The notes under the pieces are model-generated. The model worked only from the letters and a program-made list of their open reading frames with translations. It had not been told where the DNA came from and searched no databases. The translations under genes were made by a program, and so were the position numbers. Shown here in pieces: positions 25,868 through 34,872 of a stretch of DNA of 64,000 nt. Each line of letters opens with the position of its first letter. The stretch's first letter is position 1. This DNA comes from Saprospiraceae bacterium (GTDB lineage: Bacteria > Bacteroidota > Bacteroidia > Chitinophagales > Saprospiraceae): positions 596,501-660,500 of the forward strand of contig JADJWV010000002.1 of NCBI GenBank assembly GCA_016716185.1, in the 5' to 3' direction.

Positions 25868-28800
25868 TCACGGCTTCCGTTCTTCGTAAAGTTTTTCAGC
25901 TTTGATAATTTTATCAAGTCCTGCCGTATTTTTTTTGATCATCATATCTTTGTTGCGACCAGCCTCTTCAACTTCAGATTTTAATTGTTGAGCACGGTCT
26001 GTAACTAGATTTGAGGGTCTCATGTCCTGAATTGCAGCAGCACTGTATGCATCCGAAATTCGTTCCCTTAATTTTTCTTCATCTGCGAATATCGATTTTT
26101 GTTTTGTAGCCAATAAATCGGATCTGAGCGTTTCAAGTTCACTATGATAGGTTTCAAGCCAGGTCCTGTGCTTTTGTTTTTTGCATTTTTTAATCAAAGA
26201 GTTGAGTTGCTCTTGTTTTGTTTGGATCTCTGCAACAATTCCGGCAAGTTGTTCGTGCATTTTGTAATACTGCATACAGAGTTCGTGTTGTGCAATGCGG
26301 TCTGCTAAGGTGTAATCCCGAAGATCTTTATGAATCAGTTCAAATGTATCGATCAGTTGCTCATGACCGATAGATAATCTGAGTTGATATTTTCCGGGTA
26401 ATACTTTCGGTGCAACAAATGCTGAAAAATCTAATTTGGTGCCACCCTCAGCAACTTTTCCGGGCTTCATTCTTTGGTTCCAATAAATTTTATTGATGCC
26501 TTTTCGATTGGAAGGCGTAAGTGACTGAACCGTTTTACCTTCCATATCCAGTATTTCTGCTTTGAATTCGCCTTTCATGATTCGTTCTTTCAAATAGTAC
26601 TTGAATGGAGGAATATCATCTGGATTTGGTGCATTCCAGAAATTTCCGAGATCCATGCCTCCACCATATTTTCCCGATGATAGTACCATGGTATCACAAT
26701 CGATTAGTGCCATTTTTCGATTGGCAAATTCTGAGGTCATTTTTCGCATGGCAGTGATATCATCAATGATATATATTCCGCGACCATGGGTTCCAACGAT
26801 TAGTGAAGAATTCCTTTCCTGTATTTGAATATCTCTGACCAATGCATACTCGGGTATTTTATTTTTCATACGAAACCAATTGGTTCCTTTATCCAGACTG
26901 GCAAACAGACCCATTTCTGTTCCCAGAAATAAAAGGTTTTCATTCACGGGATCTTCTTTAATGCGATGTGCGAATCCTGTAAATTCCGGGCTTTGGATTC
27001 GGCTCCAGGTTTTACCCATGTCTGTTGTTTGAAGTAAATACGTTTGATGATCGCCGTAGGTGTGATGATCTAAACAGATATAAGCGGTTCCGGTATGATG
27101 ATTCGACAATTCAATCCAACTTACCCAGGCCTGATCAGGAACGCCTTGAATTTGAAAATTAGAATTTAATTTTTGCCAACTTAGTCCGCCATCTTTACTC
27201 AATTGCACATTTCCATCATCCGTTCCGACCCATAAAATTTTTTCGTCAAAAGGCGATTCTGCTATAGAATAAATCGTGCAGTGATTTTCAGCGCTTGTAT
27301 TGTCTGCGCTCAGTCCACCGGAATTTTCCTGGTCTTGTTTCTTTTTATCATTGGTAGTCAGATCCGGCGAAATGGCCATCCAATTTCTGCCCTGGTCAGT
27401 AGATTTGAACAGGTATTGAGCGCCGATGTATAAATTCTTTTTATTGGAGACACCTGATGTAATAGGGGTGTTCCAATTCCATCTCAATTTATCCTGAGCT
27501 TTCGTTTGTTGTGGTTTGATGTTGTAAGACTTGAATGTGCTCAGATCAATTCTTGCGGCATTTCCACCCTGACTTTCTGCATAGGCTGTATTGGGGTCCA
27601 AGGGGTCAGGTATGGTCCAAAAACCATCGCCCCAATAGAGCATTTTCCAATCGCTGTTGCTGACTCCTCCAGGGGCTTCACTTGGTCCTATCCAGGAACC
27701 ATTATCCTGCAGTCCGCCATAAATCCGGTAAGGTTCGTGATCATCTACTGCCACTCTGTAAAATTGACTAACCGGTAAATTTCCACAAAATATCCAGGTT
27801 ACTCCTCGATCATTGGAGATGTAAACACCCCCATCAGTGCCGAGAAACATGTGATCCGTATTTTTTGGATTGATCCACAATGCATGGTGATCGGAATGTA
27901 CCCAACCACCGTCATAACTGGCATCATTCCAGGAATAACCACCATCGTCAGAATAGGAAAATTGCAAGGCTGGTCTGTAAACTCTTTTTGCATCAAAAGG
28001 ATCGACCACCAAAGTAGAAAAATAAAAAGGGCGCGACACGACATTCATGGTAGCACTTTGTGATTTCCAATGTTCACCTCCGTCGGTAGAAATATACAGT
28101 CCGGTATTATTCGATTCGACTATCGCTAAAAGTTTGTCCGGTTCGCTTGGCGCAAGTGTTAGAGCTACACGGCCAAAATCTCCATCAGGGAGTCCATTGG
28201 TCAATTTCCTCCAGGTTTGACCACCATTTTCGCTTTTATAGATACCGGAGCTTTTGCCTCCGGAAGCAAAACTGTAGGCTTTGCGCCTGAATTCCCAAAA
28301 GGTAGCATACACAATTGCAGGATTTTCGGGATGTATGGCTATATCTGCACATCCGGTACGTTCGTTTATATAAAAAATTTTTTGCCAGGATTTACCGCCA
28401 TCTGTCGATTTGAAGAGTCCCCTGTGCTGACTATCTGACCAAAGCGGGCCTGGCGCTGCGACATAGATGTTGCTGCTATTTTTTGGATCGATGACAATTT
28501 TTGAAATATGTTCTGTACTATCCAATCCGATTTTTACCCAATTATCGCCTGCATCCGTCGATTTGTATAAGCCTGTTCCAATCGAAACTGAATTTCGCAT
28601 GTTGCTTTCGCCGGTACCAACATACAGGGTATCCGGATTTTTCTGATCAATCGCAATGGCTCCAATGGACTGACAGTATTTATCAAAGACCGGTTTGTAG
28701 GAAGCTCCGGCGTTTGTGGATTTCCAAACTCCGCCACCTGCAGTTCCGATATATAGAATTTTGGGACTGCTGTCCACTCCTTTAATGTCTGTGATCCTTC

Positions 28801-28930
28801 CGCTCATTGTCGCCGGACCCATTGCCCTGGCTTCCAGTGAACCAAAAGTAGCGGCATTGATTTTAATTTGAGTATAGCTCTTATTTACCAACAAGCCCAA
28901 TAGAACGATGAGTGCAAATTGCGGTTTCAT
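25868..28930 (-). CDS. Sortilin/BNR-type beta-propeller protein (VPS10-like)
   Basis: A 1020-residue secreted protein with a signal peptide ending near NKSYTQ. Residues ~30-730 carry many Asp-box units of the form SxDxGxxW (STNAGASY, STDAGDNWVKI, STDGGKSWQKI, SENGGQTWRKL, STDGGEHWKS, SDDGGYSWND, SKDGGLSWQKL), which form a large beta-propeller like those of sortilin or bacterial photosystem-stability/glycosidase relatives. The rest is a beta-sandwich followed by a Lys/Glu-rich coiled coil (residues ~890-1010). No T9SS sorting domain is visible. The ligand is unknown. It has a long divergent upstream region. Confidence 0.9.
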   Translation of the reverse strand: MKPQFALIVLLGLLVNKSYTQIKINAATFGSLEARAMGPATMSGRITDIKGVDSSPKILYIGTAGGGVWKSTNAGASYKPVFDKYCQSIGAIAIDQKNPDTLYVGTGESNMRNSVSIGTGLYKSTDAGDNWVKIGLDSTEHISKIVIDPKNSSNIYVAAPGPLWSDSQHRGLFKSTDGGKSWQKIFYINERTGCADIAIHPENPAIVYATFWEFRRKAYSFASGGKSSGIYKSENGGQTWRKLTNGLPDGDFGRVALTLAPSEPDKLLAIVESNNTGLYISTDGGEHWKSQSATMNVVSRPFYFSTLVVDPFDAKRVYRPALQFSYSDDGGYSWNDASYDGGWVHSDHHALWINPKNTDHMFLGTDGGVYISNDRGVTWIFCGNLPVSQFYRVAVDDHEPYRIYGGLQDNGSWIGPSEAPGGVSNSDWKMLYWGDGFWTIPDPLDPNTAYAESQGGNAARIDLSTFKSYNIKPQQTKAQDKLRWNWNTPITSGVSNKKNLYIGAQYLFKSTDQGRNWMAISPDLTTNDKKKQDQENSGGLSADNTSAENHCTIYSIAESPFDEKILWVGTDDGNVQLSKDGGLSWQKLNSNFQIQGVPDQAWVSWIELSNHHTGTAYICLDHHTYGDHQTYLLQTTDMGKTWSRIQSPEFTGFAHRIKEDPVNENLLFLGTEMGLFASLDKGTNWFRMKNKIPEYALVRDIQIQERNSSLIVGTHGRGIYIIDDITAMRKMTSEFANRKMALIDCDTMVLSSGKYGGGMDLGNFWNAPNPDDIPPFKYYLKERIMKGEFKAEILDMEGKTVQSLTPSNRKGINKIYWNQRMKPGKVAEGGTKLDFSAFVAPKVLPGKYQLRLSIGHEQLIDTFELIHKDLRDYTLADRIAQHELCMQYYKMHEQLAGIVAEIQTKQEQLNSLIKKCKKQKHRTWLETYHSELETLRSDLLATKQKSIFADEEKLRERISDAYSAAAIQDMRPSNLVTDRAQQLKSEVEEAGRNKDMMIKKNTAGLDKIIKAEKLYEERKP

Positions 28931-29055
28931 GTAATCTTATTTAACGAGGCACAATTATAAAAAATTAACGGGTTCATTTTTAGTTAAGATTTTTGAATGT
29001 TATTTAGGGCACTTTTAAAAATCCCTGATACTTCGTTGTGCAAATTATTTAAACT

Positions 29056-29078
29056 CCTATCCCGCCTTGCGGGATAGG
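29056..29078. repeat. Short perfect hairpin CCTATCCCGC-CTT-GCGGGATAGG
   Basis: Ten-base perfect arms (29056-29065 and 29069-29078) with a 3-base loop. It is not followed by a T run, so it is not a classic terminator. Compact hairpins of this sort occur as dispersed repeats in Bacteroidota; I found only one copy in this window. Confidence 0.8.
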
Positions 29079-29214
29079 CAGTAAACTCTGAGCTTAAAAA
29101 ATTCACACGCCTCGTCTGAGAGGTTTTTTAGAAGTCCCCTTTACTTTATACTTAGGCATTATTTTAAAAAAGCCAGAAATCAGTTTAAATCTAAGGAACT
29201 CTATATCGATTTCT

Positions 29215-29222
29215 TACTTTTG
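29215..29222 (+). promoter_or_regulatory. Candidate -7 element for the propeller lipoprotein gene
   Basis: TACTTTTG matches TAnnTTTG and ends 18 bases before the ATG at 29241. No convincing -33 TTTG is seen at the proper distance. It also overlaps the alternative TTG start at 29220, which argues for the ATG. Confidence 0.4.
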
Positions 29223-29240
29223 TGCATTAATTTGAAATGG

Positions 29241-30557
29241 ATGAACGCTGTTTATAAGAATTTGGTAAAGTTTTTATTACCCTTCGCAGTATTGGCCTGT
29301 TCCGGCACTGAAAACAGGCAACACGGATTTACAGTCGAAAACAAGGGACTCACTTGCGATGCGGTAGTAGCCGACAAAGATCGGTTTTTGATTTGTGGTG
29401 AGTCTGCCATTTACAACTCCTCTGGTTCAGCTTCGGATAAAGACGGATTTTGTCATCTTCGTAATTTTTCTAACAACGATGCTGGCACCGGATTTTCTGT
29501 GGGCAATGCGGAAGAACACGACCGGATTGAAAAAATAAAAATGCCGGGCGGGTTTTACATAGTAAGTGGATTTACCGGAGCTGATAAAAATAAATTTGTA
29601 GCCAAACTCGATTCGAAATTTAATTTAAGCTGGGCACGGAGTTCAGACAGCATCCAAACTACAGATCAGGCAGAAATGGCGATAAATCCTGAAGGACATA
29701 TTTTGCTGGCCGGTAAAAATCCTTCAGATGAATCCTATGAAATACAGTTGCATTTATTTGATCCGGATGGCAAAACTTTGTGGTCCAGAAAAATGCCCTC
29801 TGTGGAAATACTGCAAGATATTATAGTGACCAAAGACCAACAGTTTCTGGTGAGTTTCAAACAAAAGGGAGCATATATTGATGGACAAACCCGGAAGCGA
29901 TATTTGATGAATGCATTTTACAAGATCAACAAAGAAGGTCAATCGGTTTGGTCTGCAAAGTTTCATTTCGACGATGACCAGGTGCATCATGTTTTTTTTA
30001 CAAAGGTGCTCGAAGATGCTTCAGGAAATCTCTATTTTCTTGGACAAATTGCATTTCAAGCCAATGTTGAAAATGCATACATTGTAAAGACCAACAGCGA
30101 CGGTAAAATTTTATGGAGTAAGTTTTATGTCGGATTTGAAGATTATGTTTTTAAAGCAGGAAGCATCGATGATAGGGGAAACCTTCTTGTGCTTGGTGAT
30201 GGATACGGGAAAAAAGGCGGTCTCGTCTATGCATCTATTAATTCAGAGGGACAAGTTGTGTGGTCCAGAAAGTCTGATGCAGCCAATTACGAACAAGCCA
30301 ACGCTGTACTATCAAATGGAAAATCTCACACACTGATCTGGGATAAATTATTTACCATGGCTGGATTTGAAATCGGGCAAAATGGCAAATCCTGTTTGAA
30401 GGGCAATGCAGAGTTGAAAGCAACAGCACAGGAATTTAGCTTGGAAATGGAACGATTCAATGGTCGCATGAAAGAAATTCCACAGCATGAATGGAAAGAA
30501 AAAACATTTGATGTAAAAATTTTCGATAAAGTTGAAGTAAAAAGTTTATGCAATTAA
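29241..30557 (+). CDS. Beta-propeller lipoprotein
   Basis: A 438-residue lipoprotein. With the ATG at 29241 the protein begins MNAVYKNLVKFLLPFAVLACSG, a signal with the lipobox VLAC. The body has repeated blade-like phrases ending in a Trp-Ser (FDPDGKTLWSRK, INKEGQSVWSAK, TNSDGKILWSKF, INSEGQVVWSRK), as in SBBP or PQQ-like propellers. Function is unknown. The reading frame extends to a TTG at 29220, rejected because it lies on the -7 element. Confidence 0.8.
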   Translation: MNAVYKNLVKFLLPFAVLACSGTENRQHGFTVENKGLTCDAVVADKDRFLICGESAIYNSSGSASDKDGFCHLRNFSNNDAGTGFSVGNAEEHDRIEKIKMPGGFYIVSGFTGADKNKFVAKLDSKFNLSWARSSDSIQTTDQAEMAINPEGHILLAGKNPSDESYEIQLHLFDPDGKTLWSRKMPSVEILQDIIVTKDQQFLVSFKQKGAYIDGQTRKRYLMNAFYKINKEGQSVWSAKFHFDDDQVHHVFFTKVLEDASGNLYFLGQIAFQANVENAYIVKTNSDGKILWSKFYVGFEDYVFKAGSIDDRGNLLVLGDGYGKKGGLVYASINSEGQVVWSRKSDAANYEQANAVLSNGKSHTLIWDKLFTMAGFEIGQNGKSCLKGNAELKATAQEFSLEMERFNGRMKEIPQHEWKEKTFDVKIFDKVEVKSLCN

Positions 30558-30613
30558 ATGCATTTGTAATTTTTTAAGATTTTTAGTCAAGACCAAAACA
30601 TTTAAGAACTCTT

Positions 30614-31696
30614 ATGGATCCATCCATTCTCAGATTACATGCTGAAGAGACTTTTACCGCGGAACTTACCGCACTGTTGGAAGAGGATTCTGAGCAAAAA
30701 CCATATGCCTGGAAACTTTCTCCCTGGGCTGTTTTGAAATACCTATGGGGTGGAAAAACAAAAAGTGGCCTGGAAATCAGTCCGAAATATATTGGTGACC
30801 GCAAAATTGTAGAAATAGCCATTGCAACACTTTTATCTGACCGTGCTTTATTGCTCCTGGGTGTACCAGGAACTGCAAAGAGCTGGTTGGCCGAACATTT
30901 GTCTGCTGCCATATGCGGGCATTCAAATTTGCTGGTACAGGGAACTTCGGGAACTCATGAAGATTCGCTGCGCTATGGATGGAATTATGCGCAACTCATT
31001 TCTAAAGGACCAAGTAAGGAAGCTTTGGTTGCCAGTCCGGTTATGCAAGCCATGGAGAGCGGACAAATCGTACGCATTGAAGAATTGACCCGCATTCCAA
31101 CTGAAATTCAGGACGCGCTTATCAGCATCTTATCTGAAAAAATTCTGCCTGTACCTGAATTAGGAATCGAAGTCCAGGCAAGAAGAGGATTCAACATTCT
31201 TGCCAGTGCCAATGATCAGGATAAGGGTATTTATCCCATGTCATCTGCCCTTCAAAGGCGATTCAATATGCTCGTGATGCCATTGCCGGAAAATCTTTCT
31301 GATGAAATCAGAATTGTCCATCAGCGGGTTCAGCAAATGGAAAAATCTTTAAACATCCCTCTGGAAAAATTAAAAGAAAAGCATATCGAAAAATTATTGG
31401 TTATTTTTCGGGAACTCAGATCGGGAATATCAAACGACGGAAAACAGAAGATCAAAAAAACCAAATCTTTGTTTAGTCCAGCTGAAACCATATCCATGCT
31501 CCATCATGCCAGGATCCAGCACCATTATTTTTCAGATGCGGAGTTGGGTATACCGGATTTAGCCCATGCCATGATTCAAACCTTTATTAAAGACGATCCT
31601 GAAGAGATGAATACCCTGAGTGAGTACAATGAGTCTGTACTTAAGAAAAGGGCAGATTTTAAGGAATGGTACGAACTATTGAAGAAGAATATATAA
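30614..31696 (+). CDS. MoxR-type AAA+ ATPase
   Basis: A 360-residue AAA+ ATPase of the MoxR group. Walker A is LGVPGTAKSWLAEHLS (residues ~80-95), Walker B is QIVRIEELTRIPTEIQDAL, and the sensor region is FNILASANDQDKGIYPMSSA with the arginine-finger area LQRRFNML. The EELTR form of Walker B is typical of the subgroup that pairs with DUF5682. MoxR ATPases act as chaperone-like remodelers, usually with a von Willebrand A partner. The gene lies 24 bases ahead of the DUF5682 gene, and a palindrome fills that gap. Confidence 0.92.
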   Translation: MDPSILRLHAEETFTAELTALLEEDSEQKPYAWKLSPWAVLKYLWGGKTKSGLEISPKYIGDRKIVEIAIATLLSDRALLLLGVPGTAKSWLAEHLSAAICGHSNLLVQGTSGTHEDSLRYGWNYAQLISKGPSKEALVASPVMQAMESGQIVRIEELTRIPTEIQDALISILSEKILPVPELGIEVQARRGFNILASANDQDKGIYPMSSALQRRFNMLVMPLPENLSDEIRIVHQRVQQMEKSLNIPLEKLKEKHIEKLLVIFRELRSGISNDGKQKIKKTKSLFSPAETISMLHHARIQHHYFSDAELGIPDLAHAMIQTFIKDDPEEMNTLSEYNESVLKKRADFKEWYELLKKNI

Positions 31697-31698
31697 TA

Positions 31699-31720
31699 AA
31701 AACTAACGGACGTTAGTTTT
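31699..31720. promoter_or_regulatory. Palindrome directly before the DUF5682 start codon
   Basis: Perfect 10-base arms AAAACTAACG (31699-31708) and CGTTAGTTTT (31711-31720) flank GA. The element fills 22 of the 24 bases between the MoxR stop and the DUF5682 ATG, so its last base touches the ATG. It could be a TetR-like operator or an RNA hairpin that controls initiation at the second gene. Confidence 0.6.
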
Positions 31721-33958
31721 ATGAAATTGCAAACAGAATTTAAAATTTTCGGAATCAGACATCATGGCGCGGGTTCTGCAAGGAGGCTCAAACGCGCCTT
31801 GGAAGAATTTAAAGCCGATGTTTTGCTGATCGAGCTGCCATCGGATTCGGGTGATCTGGTGAAAGCGCTGCAGACCACCGACCACATTCCTCCGGTTGCG
31901 TTTTTGTATTACCATAAGAGCAATCCTTCTTCTTCAATTTATCTGCCTTTTGCGGTTTTTTCTCCCGAATACCAGGCCATTCGGGTTGCTGCCGAACAAA
32001 AGATCCCTGTAGTTTGCATCGATCTTCCTGCTTCTGCTTTTTTACATCCATCGCTTTATCATGCCAGAACAGCTGCAGGTCCAGAAACAAAATATCAGCA
32101 CATAGTCAATGATCCTATCGCTTATCTCGCTTCATTAGACCATTTTAATGATGCTGAGCGATGGTGGGAAATGCATTTCGAACAATGGCATGAGCACAAT
32201 CAGTTGTTTAGTATCCTTCTGGATTTGATGTCGGAACTTAGAACGCAAAGCGAAGGTTTGGATGACCGGGAAACCATGCTCCGGGAACAACACATGCGTT
32301 GGTGTATCCGGGAATGTTGTAAAAATGCTTATTCTAAAATAGCCATCGTTTGTGGTGCCTGGCATGCTCCGGTGCTTACCAAAGATTTTCTCGATATCAC
32401 CAAACACGAAGAAGAACCAAAACTGGAAACAGCCGATGTTGGCAGTTGCCTGATACCCTGGTCTTATAAGCATCTCAGTCTTAACCAGCATTACACCGCA
32501 GGTATTCATTCGCCGCAATGGCATGAAAGCATGTTTGAAAATGCCAATGGTGCATCAGAAATATTTCTTTCGAAAGCAGCCCGCGTTTTAAGGAATTCAG
32601 GGCTTGAAATTTCTACAGCTGCCATCATTGATGCCAGCGTTTTTGCGCTGCAGCTTTCAAACCTTCGCAGATTGCCGAATCCCGGATTGGATGAACTCCT
32701 GGATGCTGCAAAACTTCATTTTGTCTGGGGCCTGCCTGAAAAGCTGGAAGTTTTCCATGAAATGATCTTGTGTGGAGACACGACCGGGCAGTTGCCATTG
32801 AACCAACAAACCCTGCCTTTTGTGAATCAATTTCACGAACGCATACAAAAACTTAAACTGAAACCCTATTGGAAAATACATCAGAAGGACAGCCTGCTGC
32901 TCGACCTCAGAAAAAACAAACACTTGTTAGTTTCCAGGTTTTTGCATTACTCCTTGCTTATCGATTTGCAATGGTGTAACAAATGGGCTCTCGACTGGAA
33001 TGCCCTGGGTACATTTCACGAACAATGGCAGTTTCGTTGGCATCCGGATCTCGAAATGACATTGATCCAGCGAGGACTCCTGGGCAATACGCTGGAGGAT
33101 GCATGTGTTCAATACCTGAACAAAATCGTTTCCAAGGGAATGCCTATTGACCAAATCGCCTACCGGCTTGAACATTCCTTAAAGGCCGATATGTATGCAG
33201 TTTGGCCACTCCTGTCAGATGCCTTGGATGAAGCACTGCTAGAACAACAAGACTATGTTCTTTTATCGGAATTGATTCAACCTTTGCTTCACATTTGCGA
33301 CTACGGTTCACTCCACAACACAGATGTCAACTGGATATTGAAGGTCCTCGATAAATTAATTCCTAAATTAGTGATCCTGATTCCGGATCAGACCGTTCAT
33401 TTAAAGGAAGACAGGGCACGTAAAATGTTGACGGCCTTATTGAATGTTCAGCATTATTTCAGCCGCTTTCCAGACCATGATTTTTCTGGTTCATGGTTTC
33501 AAAAATTGACATCCATATCGGTCAACCAGTTGGTTCATCCTTTGCTGAGGGGGAAATGTTGGAGCATTTTAGTTGAGAAAAAAGTTTGTTCCGAGTCTGA
33601 ATTTTTAAAAGCAATACAATTTGAGTTTTCCAGCCATCGGGATATTCCTACCATGGCATTTTGGTTGGAAGGTTTTATTTCTGCTCAAGCCGGATTTTTT
33701 CTTTTGCAACCGGATGTGGTTCAGGTATTGGATAAATGGGTCGGTGGACTGGAAGTTGAACATTTTAAATCGCAGTTGCCTTTATTGCGAAGATGTTTTT
33801 CCAGTATGTCAACCGGAGAAAAGCAGCGAATTTTTCGAATACTTATGGATTCAGGCAACGCTGATATGAGCGAACAAACATGGTATCTCGATGAGCAGAG
33901 AAGCAAGTTTATGCTTCCTTTATTGAAAAGATTTCTGATAAAGGAGCCAAAAGTCTAA
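31721..33958 (+). CDS. DUF5682 family protein, MoxR partner
   Basis: A 745-residue protein. The N-terminus FGIRHHGAGSARRLKRALEE, then ADVLLIELPSD, and later IVCGAWHAPVL (near residue 210) fit DUF5682. This order resembles the GTxH, VxVELD and GAxHxPG motifs of the TraB/EreA/TIKI-like fold, so a metal-dependent hydrolase is possible (inference). The remaining ~500 residues are helical and unassigned. In other bacteria DUF5682 sits with a MoxR ATPase, a vWA protein and a SWIM-finger protein (E. coli yehL-M-P-Q, from memory). Here only the ATPase is adjacent. Confidence 0.85.
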   Translation: MKLQTEFKIFGIRHHGAGSARRLKRALEEFKADVLLIELPSDSGDLVKALQTTDHIPPVAFLYYHKSNPSSSIYLPFAVFSPEYQAIRVAAEQKIPVVCIDLPASAFLHPSLYHARTAAGPETKYQHIVNDPIAYLASLDHFNDAERWWEMHFEQWHEHNQLFSILLDLMSELRTQSEGLDDRETMLREQHMRWCIRECCKNAYSKIAIVCGAWHAPVLTKDFLDITKHEEEPKLETADVGSCLIPWSYKHLSLNQHYTAGIHSPQWHESMFENANGASEIFLSKAARVLRNSGLEISTAAIIDASVFALQLSNLRRLPNPGLDELLDAAKLHFVWGLPEKLEVFHEMILCGDTTGQLPLNQQTLPFVNQFHERIQKLKLKPYWKIHQKDSLLLDLRKNKHLLVSRFLHYSLLIDLQWCNKWALDWNALGTFHEQWQFRWHPDLEMTLIQRGLLGNTLEDACVQYLNKIVSKGMPIDQIAYRLEHSLKADMYAVWPLLSDALDEALLEQQDYVLLSELIQPLLHICDYGSLHNTDVNWILKVLDKLIPKLVILIPDQTVHLKEDRARKMLTALLNVQHYFSRFPDHDFSGSWFQKLTSISVNQLVHPLLRGKCWSILVEKKVCSESEFLKAIQFEFSSHRDIPTMAFWLEGFISAQAGFFLLQPDVVQVLDKWVGGLEVEHFKSQLPLLRRCFSSMSTGEKQRIFRILMDSGNADMSEQTWYLDEQRSKFMLPLLKRFLIKEPKV

Positions 33959-34026
33959 TAATATGGAGTTGCTTTTGTTTCCAGATGCTCCATCCGAAAA
34001 CTGTGGCGGGCAAGATTTTCAAAAAA

Positions 34027-34791
34027 TTACTCTTCTTCTTCACCAAGTTCTTCCACCTTTTTTTCTTCGAGCCAGAATTGATTCAATTGTTCGCCTTTGA
34101 TGAGATGCAGTTGCTGCAGATTGACCAATTCGAGGATTCCAAGAAAAATAACGATAGCGTGGATTCTGTTTTCAGCAACTTCAAATAAATTTTCAAAATG
34201 CACCCTTCCCTGAGAACGAATGCGATCAATCACGCGGCTTTGTTCATTTTCAATTTCATATTCGTAATTGAAAATGCGATGGACCACGGCTTTTGGAGCT
34301 TCATTCAGGCGATCCATGACCCGCTGGAATACCTTCATCAGATTAAAAAGATTCAAGGTTTCCCATTCGGCATCGACCAGGGCCTTTTGAGCCAGGGCTT
34401 CAAATTCTGATTTCATATTTCCCCGGGGAATCCTGAAATATTGGTCGTCTTCCATTTTGCTGAAGTCATCAATGGCTTCCTTGATGGATTTGTATTCCAA
34501 AAGTCTTTGTACAAGCTCCTTTCGGGGGTCGATCTCCTGATTGTTTTCATCGAGTTCCTTTCTGGGTAAAAGCATTTTTGCCTTGATCCGGATCAGAGTG
34601 GCAGCAACCAGAATAAATTCGCTGGCCAGATCGATATTCATTTGCTCCATGTGCCGGATGTAATCAAGAAAATCTTCTGTGATTTTGGCAATGGGTATAT
34701 CGTAGATATCCAGTTCGTCTCGTTCAATAAAGAACAGCAAAAGGTCAAAAGGTCCTTCAAATTGCTGCAGTTTAATAGTATACGTATTCAT
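34027..34791 (-). CDS. scpA: Segregation and condensation protein A
   Basis: A 254-residue kleisin. The N-terminal FEGPFDLLLFFIERDELDIYD and ITEDFLDYIRHMEQMNIDLA, then EFILVAATLIRIKAKMLLPR, are the family signature; the C-terminal winged helix (VIFLGILELVNLQQLHL) closes the SMC ring. It bridges SMC heads in chromosome segregation; scpB and smc are not in view. It is divergent from the RsmI-like gene and shares a symmetrical promoter region with it. Confidence 0.95.
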   Translation of the reverse strand: MNTYTIKLQQFEGPFDLLLFFIERDELDIYDIPIAKITEDFLDYIRHMEQMNIDLASEFILVAATLIRIKAKMLLPRKELDENNQEIDPRKELVQRLLEYKSIKEAIDDFSKMEDDQYFRIPRGNMKSEFEALAQKALVDAEWETLNLFNLMKVFQRVMDRLNEAPKAVVHRIFNYEYEIENEQSRVIDRIRSQGRVHFENLFEVAENRIHAIVIFLGILELVNLQQLHLIKGEQLNQFWLEEKKVEELGEEEE

Positions 34792-34808
34792 ACGGAAGTG
34801 AAAGGGCT

Positions 34809-34870
34809 GGCGAAGTTAGATGAAATGACCGGAAGAACCAACAATTGAGTTGAAACTAATTAACTTCGCC
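34809..34870. promoter_or_regulatory. Symmetric divergent promoter region (TAACTTCGCC on both strands)
   Basis: GGCGAAGTTA at 34809-34818 and TAACTTCGCC at 34861-34870 form a perfect 10-bp inverted repeat with 42 bases between. The left arm read leftward is a -7 element for scpA (TAACTTCG, with TTG at 34841-34839, spacing 20). The right arm read rightward ends 2 bases before the methylase ATG, so it may instead be an operator, or drive a leaderless transcript. Confidence 0.5.
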
Positions 34871-34872
34871 GC

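Larger units (their letters stand above)
28931..29240. other. Divergent intergenic region with hairpin
   Basis: 310 bases between two propeller genes read outward. It holds a perfect hairpin at 29056-29078 (described separately), a weak stem followed by a T tract (CCTC ... GAGG then T6, 29110-29129), and a -7-like element for the rightward gene at 29215-29222. A weaker TATAATTG-like element may serve the leftward gene. Confidence 0.5.

Noticed and set aside
29056..29078. Rho-independent terminator
   Set aside because: It lies between divergent genes and lacks a T run after the stem.
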